64,000 nt of DNA from Sphingobacterium sp. (GTDB lineage Bacteria > Bacteroidota > Bacteroidia > Sphingobacteriales > Sphingobacteriaceae), in NCBI GenBank assembly GCA_031286695.1, contig JAITTY010000010.1, positions 1-64,000 on the forward strand. Direction: 5' to 3'. Position 1 is the stretch's first letter, and the number at the start of each line of letters is the position of its first letter. Of the stretch, positions 7,543 to 15,389 are shown in pieces. The translations under genes were made by a program, and so were the position numbers. The notes beneath the pieces were generated by a model, which was not told the DNA's origin, did not search any database, and saw only the letters and a program-made list of their open reading frames with translations.

Positions 7543-8526
7543 TCATAGGAAGGTGATGTCCCAAGGTAAGGTGTTCAATCTGTTTTTGATTAAGTTTAAT
7601 GTTTCTAAAATCAGGTAATCAGGAGGAAGCTGGCCAGATTCACAGATGCTAAATTTCGTATTATAAACTTGACTAAAATGGGTATCCCAGTTTTCATTCA
7701 ATTTATTAAAGAATAAACTGTCAGCAGGATGATATTTTAGCCAGTTATTATTATTTCTAAAGCTTCTTATGTCTCTATTGGCTACGTTTATCAGCATTTT
7801 AAAAAAGTCTCCGGACTGAAGGAAATGCTGAAATTTCTCATATTGCAATAAGTGATATAAGTCGTAAACATGTTTGACCTTTTTGCTCAGATTAATAATC
7901 GGATCATCTGAGTATGAAAATCGGACAAGGCTCATGATTTTTTCACAGAATGTTCTGAATGGATCCAGTACATTCATCTCAAAAGGGAAAAGCTGATATT
8001 GATTAATAGTTGCCTTTTGACCGGTTTCTACTAATGTATCAGCGATAAGGGAATTGAATGAATATTTACTATGAGGGTTGGATTCCCCGAGCCAGCTATA
8101 ATCTATAGTGACAAGATTATTTTCTGGACAGAAGTTTTCATCATTAGGTTTCCAATAAGAATGAGCAGTTTTACGGTTCATCCCCATTTTTCTCGTTAGA
8201 CCTTCTATTTGAATTTCAGGTAACTCCTTACATAGGATACTACTTATTCTTTTTAATTTAGATTTTAATCTGCTGTCTGTTTCTCTTTTTTTTCTCGCGA
8301 CTACAAAATCGATATCTTCCGGAGTTCTTTTTATGAGTTTGAAACATTTTGATAGAGCAATTCCGCCTTTCACTATGATATCTTCACTCAATGAATCCTA
8401 TTGAATTAAGTATAATATAAATGTTTGCCAGTAATCTTTTTCAACGTAGCTGGGTTGTATATTAAGTAGATTAGAGATGTAATGAATATTTTTTTTAAAA
8501 TGATAGGGATGTTTGTGTAATTCCAT
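7543..8526 (-). pseudogene. AbiEii-type nucleotidyltransferase with an in-frame amber stop
   Basis: The DNA encodes an AbiEii/MenT-like nucleotidyltransferase (toxin component of AbiE-type abortive infection systems). The core IIVKGGIALSKCFKLI followed by RTPEDIDFVV holds the GG and D-x-D catalytic motifs. The N-terminal part is also present, from an ATG at 8526: MELHKHPYHFKK, then YVEKDYWQTFIL, which matches the usual start of the family. A TAG at 8398-8400 separates the two parts in the same frame. A product could only start at TTG 8391 without the EKDYW region, so the gene is probably inactive unless the stop is read through or is a sequencing error. No AbiEi-type antitoxin gene is adjacent. 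It lies in the interval between paralogues C and D. Confidence 0.85.
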
Positions 8527-8597
8527 TGGGATACAGATTGGTATTATAAGTAAGTTAATACAACGGTTAAAATTTTTAATTATTGGAGACTGATTAA

Positions 8598-8733
8598 CTT
8601 CACCCCCACATTCCCATCATTCACCGAGTTTTCCTGATCGTTAGTCTAAAGCCGGTAGGCTAGAGGCCTATTGTGTTGTAGTTTTGAGTCAACAAATAAG
8701 AACAACAAAACTAACACTATAAAAAAAGACATT
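8598..8733 (+). promoter_or_regulatory. Upstream module D of the NTF2-like paralogue
   Basis: Copy of the conserved upstream module, slightly shorter in the A-rich leader (AACAACAAAACTAACAC). The -7-like TAGTTTTG is at 8679-8686. It lies 71 bases from the ancestral start of the divergent AbiEii-like gene. Confidence 0.75.
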
Positions 8734-9180
8734 ATGAAAACTTTAGTAAAAACATTCGCAGCAGCAGCTTTAATCGCAGTATCAACTTTCGCTATGGCAG
8801 CTGAAGGACCAGGGGCAAAATCAGCAGAAGCAAACGTTAACCTTTCCACAGCAGACTTGGCTTTAGAGCACTACGTTGCGGTAACTACGGAGGGAGAATC
8901 AGCAGGAGTAGAGCAGTTATTCGCTGATGATTTTAATCAAAAGATCCAAACTATCAATGCGCAGTCTCATAGCCGTGAAGCGGTCATCAAATCTCTGAAA
9001 AAACAAAAAGGCGAAAGTCTGAACTGTACAGTAAGCACCGACATCATAGAAGAATCAGCTGACTATATGGTGGCTAAAGTGACGTTGAAATTTGAAGATT
9101 TTACCAAAACAGATTTAGTTACTTTGGAGCGTATGGGCAATGATTGGAAAGTATCCAAATCAATCAATTCGTATAAATAA
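8734..9180 (+). CDS. Secreted NTF2-like protein, paralogue D
   Basis: A 148-residue paralogue. An open frame extends upstream to 8671, but the conserved ATG (MKTLVKTF) at 8734 matches the start of the other copies, and the extra 5' codons lie in the promoter and leader. It is the most divergent intact copy: AKSAEANVN, IQTINAQSHSREAVIKSL, GESLNC and FEDFTKTD. Same signal peptide and fold as the gene at 1615. Own promoter and terminator; convergent with the CPBP protease gene. Confidence 0.85.
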   Translation: MKTLVKTFAAAALIAVSTFAMAAEGPGAKSAEANVNLSTADLALEHYVAVTTEGESAGVEQLFADDFNQKIQTINAQSHSREAVIKSLKKQKGESLNCTVSTDIIEESADYMVAKVTLKFEDFTKTDLVTLERMGNDWKVSKSINSYK

Positions 9181-9191
9181 TATCCAATAAA

Positions 9192-9278
9192 TAGTGGTTT
9201 GCCAGTCATAAATGGGCAAACCAAACCACTAGTGAATCATATGTTTATTAAGGCCAGGTCGTGAGATGTGGCTTTTTT
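9192..9278 (+). terminator. 3' hairpin plus GNRA-loop terminator, copy D
   Basis: Stem TAGTGGTTTG (9192-9201) with CAAACCACTA (9222-9231); a small internal duplication (CAAACC twice) allows an alternative pairing. The terminator GCCAGGTC-GTGA-GATGTGGC (9253-9272) plus six T has one mismatched pair. Confidence 0.8.
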
Positions 9279-9281
9279 GTG

Positions 9282-10025
9282 TTATAACTGGTAAAATATA
9301 CAATAAATCATACTAAGGTTAAAGGCTGCATGGCAAATTATAGCGCCCCATATAGCTCCTGATTTTACCTTGAAGAAATAAAACAGTCTGCTTACAAAAT
9401 ACATCGAAAAACACCATATGAATGTAGGTATGAAGAGAAGATGCCAACCGTTGAGCAGGTATATTAATCCAAAATGTGCAATGTGGGTTAAGGCAAACGC
9501 CGAGCTATCGAGAATTGATGCCCCACGATTTCCGAATCTAGAAACAAAGGTTTCATGAACTATTCCTCTAAAAAAAAGTTCCTCGCCAAACGGGCTGAAT
9601 AACATTCCTGTGCCAGCCATGATGAAGAACATCTGCCTTTTTGCCTCTATCGTTAAATCTGTGGGAATCTTATAAGAATTTGCGATATATACATACCAGT
9701 TTTGATAACTGTCCTGATAAAGGAATTGACCCAAGAAGAATAACAAGTAAGCATATAAACAACCGCTTATAAAAGCTATGGATAACCATTTATAACTTTT
9801 AGGTTTGTTCCAACCAATAGCCTTCAGACCCCTTTTATTTAAGAATACGAAAGGAATGGTAAATGATACCAGCATTATTAAACCAATAAAGCGATAATCG
9901 GCATATTGGTTGGCATGGAGCACCATAATAAATCTCGGTACACAAATTATTAGAACTAGAAATAAGCCAAACTTCCAATTGAAATTGAGAATACTTTTCC
10001 AAAAGTTTCTTAAATAGGGTTGCAT
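9282..10025 (-). CDS. CPBP family intramembrane metalloprotease
   Basis: A 247-residue polytopic membrane protein of the CAAX protease / bacteriocin-processing (CPBP, ABI) family. Conserved motifs are present: EELFFRG with E148, E149 and R153; FALTHIAHF with H181; and ICHAAFNLS with the distal H and N. These form the metal-binding catalytic site within the membrane. About seven hydrophobic segments are visible. Members process peptides, act in self-immunity against bacteriocins, or have unknown substrates. It is the only gene in the interval between paralogues D and E, and its start is 52 bases from upstream module E. Whether it processes the nearby micro-peptides is speculation. Confidence 0.9.
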   Translation of the reverse strand: MQPYLRNFWKSILNFNWKFGLFLVLIICVPRFIMVLHANQYADYRFIGLIMLVSFTIPFVFLNKRGLKAIGWNKPKSYKWLSIAFISGCLYAYLLFFLGQFLYQDSYQNWYVYIANSYKIPTDLTIEAKRQMFFIMAGTGMLFSPFGEELFFRGIVHETFVSRFGNRGASILDSSAFALTHIAHFGLIYLLNGWHLLFIPTFIWCFSMYFVSRLFYFFKVKSGAIWGAIICHAAFNLSMIYCIFYQL

Positions 10026-10077
10026 AAAAGGTGTAGTTTTAATGGGTTGCTATAAGATAGGAAAAAAAACTTTCTCT

Positions 10078-10213
10078 TTCACCTCCCCATTCCCGCCATT
10101 CACCGAGTTTTCCTGGTCATTAGTCTAAAGCCCATAGGCTAGGGGCCTAATGTGTTGTAGTTTTGAGTCAACAAATAAGAACAACAGAACTAACACAATA
10201 AAATAAAGACATT
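10078..10213 (+). promoter_or_regulatory. Upstream module E of the NTF2-like paralogue
   Basis: Fourth complete copy of the upstream module, with TAGTTTTG at 10158-10165 and the inverted repeat AGCC-cata-GGCT. The start of the module (TTCACCTCCCCATTCCCGCC) matches copy A. Confidence 0.75.
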
Positions 10214-10660
10214 ATGAAAACGCTAGTAAAAACATTCGCAGCAGCAGCCCTAATCGCCGTATCAACATTTGCCATGGCAGCTGAAGGACCTGGAGCAAAA
10301 GCAACAAAAACAAACGTTAACCTTTCCACAGCAGACTTGGCACTGGATCACTATGTTGCGGTAACGACTGAAGGAGAATCAGCAGGAGTAGAGCAGTTAT
10401 TCGCAGCTGATTTTAATCAAAAGATCCAAGCTACGAATGCGCAGTCTAACAGCCGTAGTGCCGTAGTTAAACTATTGAAAAAGCAAAAAGGAGAGAAGCT
10501 GAACTGCACAGTTAGCACTGATATTTTAGAAGAATCTGCAGATTATATGGTAGCTAAAGTAACGTTGAAATTTGAGAACTTCACCAAAACGGACTTAGTT
10601 ACCTTGGAGCGTGTGGCTAATGACTGGAAAGTATCCAAATCAATCAATTCGTATAAATAG
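10214..10660 (+). CDS. Secreted NTF2-like protein, paralogue E
   Basis: A 148-residue paralogue, last of the array. Close to copy B in the N-terminal half (ALDHYVAVTTEGES) and carrying its own changes (KTNVNL, QATNAQSN, DILEESADY, RVANDW). The mosaic of differences shared with different copies suggests gene conversion among copies. Same predicted secretion and NTF2-like fold as the gene at 1615. Confidence 0.85.
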   Translation: MKTLVKTFAAAALIAVSTFAMAAEGPGAKATKTNVNLSTADLALDHYVAVTTEGESAGVEQLFAADFNQKIQATNAQSNSRSAVVKLLKKQKGEKLNCTVSTDILEESADYMVAKVTLKFENFTKTDLVTLERVANDWKVSKSINSYK

Positions 10661-10692
10661 GAGCGATTTCAAATAAATATATATGTTGTAGA

Positions 10693-10719
10693 GCCACGTC
10701 GAGAGACGTGGCTTTTTTT
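10693..10719 (+). terminator. GNRA-loop terminator, copy E
   Basis: Perfect 8-bp stem GCCACGTC-GAGA-GACGTGGC with seven T. Here the G-T pair of other copies is a G-C pair and the loop is GAGA. The first hairpin seen in copies A to D is absent. Confidence 0.9.
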
Positions 10720-11031
10720 GTAATCTATTTAAAATAGCGAGATGTCTCGGGGATTACGTAATTAATGGAGCTCAATTAGAATAATTAAGTAGAAAGAATA
10801 GATGATTTTAGGAGAAAGAATAAGTAATTTAAGGAGAAGAGCTTAATATAATAGACTTGATATAATGCTCGTACAATAAGCTGCGGGCTGTTTCAGAAGG
10901 AAAAATGCAAATATTTTAGGGAAAGATTAGGAGAAGAAGAAGTAGAAAGAAAGTAGAAGAATTAGTAGAAAGATAGTAGTATCGCCTTGTTAATAGATCT
11001 TGATTGCGCTAGAGTGGATCGTTTAGACCAA
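10720..11031. other. Purine-rich non-coding stretch
   Basis: About 310 bases without a credible gene. The plus strand is strongly A/G-rich and carries imperfect short repeats of the type GGAGAAAGA and AGTAGAAAGA (about 10790-10850 and 10930-10980). It lies downstream of both the last paralogue and the metallophosphoesterase gene. Confidence 0.6.
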
Positions 11032-11598
11032 TCACAGCTTTCCTTTCAATATCTCATACAACGAAGCATTGATAAACTGAATAGCCTTAACCTTCCTCTT
11101 ACCATAGCCTGTATGGTTATGACCGAAAATATGGTAGCTAGGGGATCGTTCCAAAACAAACTCAAGGATTTCTTCACTGCCATAACCATTGTCCAAAATA
11201 CCCGATGGCGGATAGTGTGATACCATGATATCAATCTGCACGTCGGATTCCATATGGTGAAAAAAAGGAAAACCGCTGATGCCTATAATCTGGATGCCAT
11301 TGATTTTAACCGAAGTATCGTTTAGCCAGTGGATTCCTTCGGGTACCAATTTTTTGCTTCGCTGCGGTTCCAGTTCAAAGGGGAGATCATGATTTCCATG
11401 GACAAATACCTTGTGTGGTATGGGAAGTTCCGCATACCACACAAAGAACTCCGATAGTTGCTGCATATCACCTGCATCGCAGACATCGCCGCAGTGGATG
11501 ACGATATCGATCCCCTGCGGAATATCCAACAGGCAGTGCATGCCATGCGTGTCCGACAACAGGAGTATTTTTTGGCCCTTTAACTTAATGATCTGCAT
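11032..11598 (-). CDS. Calcineurin-like metallophosphoesterase
   Basis: A 188-residue cytoplasmic phosphoesterase with a complete dinuclear metal site: DTHG (D16, H18), GDVCD (D38), GNHD (68-71), SHYPP and FGHNHTG near the end. The length and motif order match small bacterial phosphoesterases of the MJ0936/YfcE-like kind; the substrate (phosphodiester, nucleotide or metabolite) cannot be told. It lies 13 bases downstream of the WYL regulator gene on the same strand, so the two are probably co-transcribed. Confidence 0.9.
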   Translation of the reverse strand: MQIIKLKGQKILLLSDTHGMHCLLDIPQGIDIVIHCGDVCDAGDMQQLSEFFVWYAELPIPHKVFVHGNHDLPFELEPQRSKKLVPEGIHWLNDTSVKINGIQIIGISGFPFFHHMESDVQIDIMVSHYPPSGILDNGYGSEEILEFVLERSPSYHIFGHNHTGYGKRKVKAIQFINASLYEILKGKL

Positions 11599-11611
11599 AT
11601 CAGCTTAGCTT

Positions 11612-12511
11612 TTAAGATTGGTGCTGTAAAGATTTACGATATTCCTCTTTCATTCTATCCGCTAGACTTTCGGGGGCAATCACCTTGACTTCCGCACCTA
11701 CGGAAAGCAATTCCATGACAAAGTCATGGGTGACATAGATATTAAGCTTCACACGCAGTTCCTCCTCATTGTCGACTACTATTTCCTGTGTATGGTGCAA
11801 AGGTAACGACTTAATGTACTTGCCCTGAAATGCTGAATAGGAGAGGATCACTTCCTCGATTTGTTGGTCTTCGCGTGGAAGGATAATACCAAAACTATGC
11901 TCGAAGAGCGTTTCAGGATCTACTTTGATCGCCTTGAATTTTCCCGCTTTCACTACTTCCAAGACTAAGATCCTATCCAACGGAAAGATCCTCAGACTAT
12001 CCTTGTCCAGATCCTGCCCAATGACATACCAGCGGTTGCGCACTTCTTTTATTAGGATGGGAACCAGTCGCCGGTGTTCTACCTCGGTTTCATAATATTT
12101 GCGGTAATCGAAATAGAGCACAAGGTTATTATGTATCGCCTGTACAATATCTCCCAGGTATTCTGTTCCTCTTGGTTTGCGCTGTTCAAAGACGATTTTC
12201 TTTGAGCCATTCTCTCCAAGGCGCATCATGTTGAATATGTCAAAGGCATCCAGTGCCCGCTCCGATTCCTCCGTGTCGTGCTGGATAAAGTATTGTTTTT
12301 TTGAACGGTCGCTTTCGATCGAGATTCTATAAATTTCCCTGATATCATCAATGTCCCGTTGAAACTGACGTTGGCTGATCGTGAGGAAGTCATAACCAAG
12401 AAATGTTGCTTCGTACTGTAACATCCGGTCAATCTCCGGCCAGGAAAGCGGTCTGTGACGCAATTTGTTAATGATTAACTTGTGGCGTAATATGGTTTTT
12501 TTTACTGACAT
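11612..12511 (-). CDS. WYL-domain transcriptional regulator
   Basis: A regulator of about 299 residues from ATG 12511 (MSVKKTILRHKLIINKLRH). The open frame reaches 12607, but the extra residues are unlike the family start. The order is an N-terminal winged helix-turn-helix (about 1-75), then a WYL domain with HRRLVPILIKEVRNRWYVIGQD and SLRIFPLDRI, and a C-terminal WCX-like domain. WYL regulators sense nucleic acid or nucleotide ligands and several control phage defence loci (BrxR, CapW). It is divergent from the gene at 12655 and next to a defence island. Inverted repeats of GCGACA type in the divergent region are candidate binding sites. Confidence 0.85.
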   Translation of the reverse strand: MSVKKTILRHKLIINKLRHRPLSWPEIDRMLQYEATFLGYDFLTISQRQFQRDIDDIREIYRISIESDRSKKQYFIQHDTEESERALDAFDIFNMMRLGENGSKKIVFEQRKPRGTEYLGDIVQAIHNNLVLYFDYRKYYETEVEHRRLVPILIKEVRNRWYVIGQDLDKDSLRIFPLDRILVLEVVKAGKFKAIKVDPETLFEHSFGIILPREDQQIEEVILSYSAFQGKYIKSLPLHHTQEIVVDNEEELRVKLNIYVTHDFVMELLSVGAEVKVIAPESLADRMKEEYRKSLQHQS

Positions 12512-12540
12512 AAATAAGCTTTTGACAAATATAGATTTAG

Positions 12541-12619
12541 AAGGCGACAAAATACGTCGTCTTGTAGAGGGGAGAATAAAAAATATTTTTTTTCGAGATA
12601 GCGACACCCTTTGACCGCT
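12541..12619. promoter_or_regulatory. Two GCGACA-type inverted repeats upstream of the WYL gene
   Basis: First site: AAGGCGAC-aaaatac-GTCGTCTT (12541-12563). Second site: AGCGACA to GACCGCT (12600-12619). Both share the half-site core with the cleaner palindrome at 13100-13118. Their place between divergent genes makes them candidate operators, perhaps of the WYL regulator; this is inference. Confidence 0.45.
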
Positions 12620-12654
12620 CCTGAGCTTAAGTTTGGACCAAACAAAATTATTTT

Positions 12655-13017
12655 ATGGAAAAAGAAACTAATCAACAAGACTTCACTTTGCATGAGCAAC
12701 AGATTTTGGTCAACAGTGGAACTGGCATCAGAACCGAATTAGGAAAAGCAGTCAAGTCATTTATCAAGTTCGCGTCTTTGGCAATCGCAGCCTTTGGCTT
12801 GACCTTTCACATGATGCCCGATCATGGCTATCGGATATTTCCCAAGGAGCGATTATCCTTTGCCTATACAGTGATTGCGTCGACCGACGTGGACCATATG
12901 ATCAATCGGTACAATGAAGCGACAGATATGGAGCGCATGCTTATTCAACAGGAATATATTTATCAGCGGCTGGAAGAATTAGGTGTTATTGTTTCTAAGG
13001 AAGAAGGTGGAGAATAA
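12655..13017 (+). CDS. Small protein of unknown function next to the WYL regulator
   Basis: A 120-residue protein that I do not recognise. One hydrophobic segment (SLAIAAFGLTFHMM, about 41-54) could be a membrane anchor or buried helix; the C-terminal half is helical and charged (ERMLIQQEYIYQRLEELGV), ending KEEGGE. It is divergent from the WYL regulator and preceded by the inverted repeats at 12541-12619, so it may be its regulatory target. Confidence 0.65.
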   Translation: MEKETNQQDFTLHEQQILVNSGTGIRTELGKAVKSFIKFASLAIAAFGLTFHMMPDHGYRIFPKERLSFAYTVIASTDVDHMINRYNEATDMERMLIQQEYIYQRLEELGVIVSKEEGGE

Positions 13018-13099
13018 GTACCGCGAAACCTTGTAGGCTTTGGATCTAATCAGCCCAAAGGACGAACGCTTAAAATTGAACTTATTCATTATTCTGTTA

Positions 13100-13118
13100 A
13101 GCGACATATTTTGTCGCT
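13100..13118. promoter_or_regulatory. Palindromic site AGCGACA-N5-TGTCGCT
   Basis: A perfect 7-5-7 inverted repeat in the 220-base gap upstream of the small gene at 13238 and the DUF262 genes. It shares its half-site with the two sites near the WYL gene, so the same regulator may act at both places. Confidence 0.5.
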
Positions 13119-13237
13119 AATGCTGGATATCTTTGAGGAAATTCAATGCAATCGGTATTTAATTTTATTATGAAACAAGAATATTTATTTTTTTATCTAC
13201 ATAAATATTTATTAATTTACCACAATCATATTATCTC

Positions 13238-13459
13238 ATGAGCCTATTTTTAATTACTGTAAAATCACGTCTGGCGGCGAATTTGACCGTCATGGAGAAA
13301 GGAATGACAGTGGAAGTATCCTGTCGCGATTCCGAATTATATGCCAACGGCTGCCCTCATGTTAAGGAAGCTTTTATGCGCAAATATGGTATTGACCTGC
13401 TGAAATTGGGTGGCCCTAATGCGATATGGAACTATTTTGATATTAAAAAGATCTCCTGA
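13238..13459 (+). CDS. Small protein, DUF6140-like
   Basis: A 73-residue protein. The pattern LITVKSR..., LEKGMTVEV-type phrase (here MEKGMTVEVS) and VKEAFMRKYGIDLLK resembles, from memory, the DUF6140 family of small Bacteroidota proteins often found in mobile or accessory regions. No function is known. It lies 58 bases upstream of the DUF262 pair and downstream of the palindrome at 13100. Confidence 0.55.
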   Translation: MSLFLITVKSRLAANLTVMEKGMTVEVSCRDSELYANGCPHVKEAFMRKYGIDLLKLGGPNAIWNYFDIKKIS

Positions 13460-13517
13460 GTAATTTGGATTATAAACTTGAATTTTCCTTAACATGAAGC
13501 TTAAATAATAAATAAAG

Positions 13518-15389
13518 ATGAGTACTGGAGTAAAGTTAGAAGCCGTAGCGAGATTATTGGATCTCGAATTCTTTATTCGTTCCTATCAAAGGGGCTACAG
13601 ATGGGACTCAGATCATGTAAATGATCTATTAAATGATTTTGAAGAATTTATTAAACAACCTAACAAAGCCGAGGAGGAATTTTATTGCTTGCAGCCAATA
13701 GTTGTAAAACAATTAAGTGCGGAAGAAAAGAAAAAATTGGACCGGTTTGAATTTGGAGAAGCAAAAATATATGAAATAATAGATGGCCAGCAGCGTATCA
13801 CTACGCTTACGATTCTTTTGCATTATTTAAAAAAGTCTTTGGAACACGAAGTATTTTTAGAAAGCATTCCTGTCATAACTTATGAGGTAAGGGAGGAAAG
13901 TAAAGAGATCTTATCCAATTTTAGTAAATATATTAATTCAACTGAAGATCTTTCAGAACTTGATAATAATATTGACTTTTATCATATGAAGGTAGCATAT
14001 ACTACTATTTCTAAATGGTTTGAAGAGAAGCATGAACGTCGGATACAAGTATTGAAATTGCTTACATCCTATAAGATAAATTGTGTTAAAGTTATTTGGT
14101 ATGAAGTTGCGGAAAATGATAATAGTATTGATGTTTTTAGGAGATTCAATGTAGGTAAAATACCACTCACGAATGCTGAATTAATCAAAGCCTTATTTTT
14201 AAAGGAAAATGAACTCGTCGAGCAATCTTTAAAATATATAATTTCAAAAGAATGGCAACAAATAGAGAATCAACTGCAGTCACAATTTTTTTGGTCCTTT
14301 TTGAAACCCAAAAACGAGTATACATCAAGAATTGAATATATTTTTGATATAATTTTTGAAAGAGAGAGGCTTAAAATAACCCCTAAGGATCGAACAGCTT
14401 TTGATGATCTTTATGGGACAGACAAGCATAAAGTATTTCGTTATTTTTCTTCGTGGATAGCAAAAGCTAACGGTAATCTTATGGAGCTTTGGGATCAAAT
14501 CAACGAGGTTTTTGAAAGACTCCTACAGTGGTATAATCATCCAGAACATTATCATTATATTGGTTTTTTACAGAATAAAGAGGGAGAAAGGAAAGTGTCT
14601 ATTTTAGATATTTTATCTAACGAATTTGAAACTAAACAAGATCTTACAGATTTTCTAATAAAGGCAGTTTCAAAAGAGAGTAGTCTTTTTTTTAAAGACA
14701 AAAGAATTGTTCTTGACTATAATTCGGATAAAAAGCATTTAAGAGATTTCTTCTTTTTATTTAATGTTCAGTCCTATATTCACCTGTCTAAAGCGAGTAA
14801 AGGAGAAGAAATTTATAGATTACCATTTAACTTATTCAGCTCAATTGGTTACGATATAGAACATATTGATTCTCGTACGGAGAAAGAAGTGAAATCATTA
14901 AAGCTAGGTCAGAAGCTCGAATTTTTAAAAGACCTAGAAATTGATTTCAGTTCTGAAATAGGAGGGAAATTCGAAGAAAATATAGGACCTCTTTTTAAAG
15001 AAAACTACGAGGATAGCAATAAAAAATGGGAAGACAATAATATTAACGGTGACGAGCTAGAGAAAATATTGGAAAATACTATTGAGCTAATTAATGAATA
15101 TCTTGAAAAAGATACAGATAAGTTAGATGGAGATAGTAAGCACGGTATTGGCAATCTAACTATTCTAAATGATACAATCAATCGTGGGTATGGGAATGCC
15201 TATTTTAATACGAAACGGCGATTAATTATTGAAAGTGATATAAAGGGAACTTATATTCCTGTTGCGGTAAAAAATATTTTTCTAAAGTATTATTCCGGAG
15301 ATACAAAAAAGCATACAAGATGGAGTAAAAAGGATGCTGAAAACTATCAAGCTAAAATGGAGGAATCACTAAAAATTTTTATGAAATAA
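13518..15389 (+). CDS. DUF262/DUF1524 GmrSD-like restriction protein
   Basis: A 623-residue protein like fused GmrS-GmrD type IV restriction enzymes. The N-terminal DUF262 part has IRSYQRGYRW (20-29) and the DGQQR motif (89-93), a ParB/Srx-like nucleotide-hydrolysing core. The C-terminal part carries GYDIEHIDS (H449), GIGNLTILND (about 540) and a following N/K/R-rich segment, the signature of the DUF1524 HNH-type nuclease. GmrSD enzymes cut phage DNA with modified cytosines using NTP hydrolysis; specificity here is unknown. Its stop overlaps the next start (TAATG), so the two DUF262 proteins are translationally coupled and probably form a complex. Confidence 0.85.
   Translation: MSTGVKLEAVARLLDLEFFIRSYQRGYRWDSDHVNDLLNDFEEFIKQPNKAEEEFYCLQPIVVKQLSAEEKKKLDRFEFGEAKIYEIIDGQQRITTLTILLHYLKKSLEHEVFLESIPVITYEVREESKEILSNFSKYINSTEDLSELDNNIDFYHMKVAYTTISKWFEEKHERRIQVLKLLTSYKINCVKVIWYEVAENDNSIDVFRRFNVGKIPLTNAELIKALFLKENELVEQSLKYIISKEWQQIENQLQSQFFWSFLKPKNEYTSRIEYIFDIIFERERLKITPKDRTAFDDLYGTDKHKVFRYFSSWIAKANGNLMELWDQINEVFERLLQWYNHPEHYHYIGFLQNKEGERKVSILDILSNEFETKQDLTDFLIKAVSKESSLFFKDKRIVLDYNSDKKHLRDFFFLFNVQSYIHLSKASKGEEIYRLPFNLFSSIGYDIEHIDSRTEKEVKSLKLGQKLEFLKDLEIDFSSEIGGKFEENIGPLFKENYEDSNKKWEDNNINGDELEKILENTIELINEYLEKDTDKLDGDSKHGIGNLTILNDTINRGYGNAYFNTKRRLIIESDIKGTYIPVAVKNIFLKYYSGDTKKHTRWSKKDAENYQAKMEESLKIFMK

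Larger units (their letters stand above)
1475..10719 (+). repeat. Array of NTF2-like paralogue units with unrelated genes between them
   Basis: Four full units (upstream module, 148-codon gene, 3' terminator) start at 1475, 4071, 8598 and 10078; a fifth unit at 5915-6321 has lost its 5' half. All are on the plus strand. Every interval between units carries minus-strand genes unrelated to one another, and one interval also carries five tandem peptide genes. The coding repeats have the same length with no indels, whereas the intervals differ completely. This is direct repetition seen in the sequence; that the intervals are exchangeable cassettes is inference. Confidence 0.85.

Noticed and set aside
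1475..10719. Mobile integron or transposon as the explanation of the array
   Set aside because: No integrase, transposase, attC-like site or target duplication was found; the repeats are whole genes with promoters and terminators.
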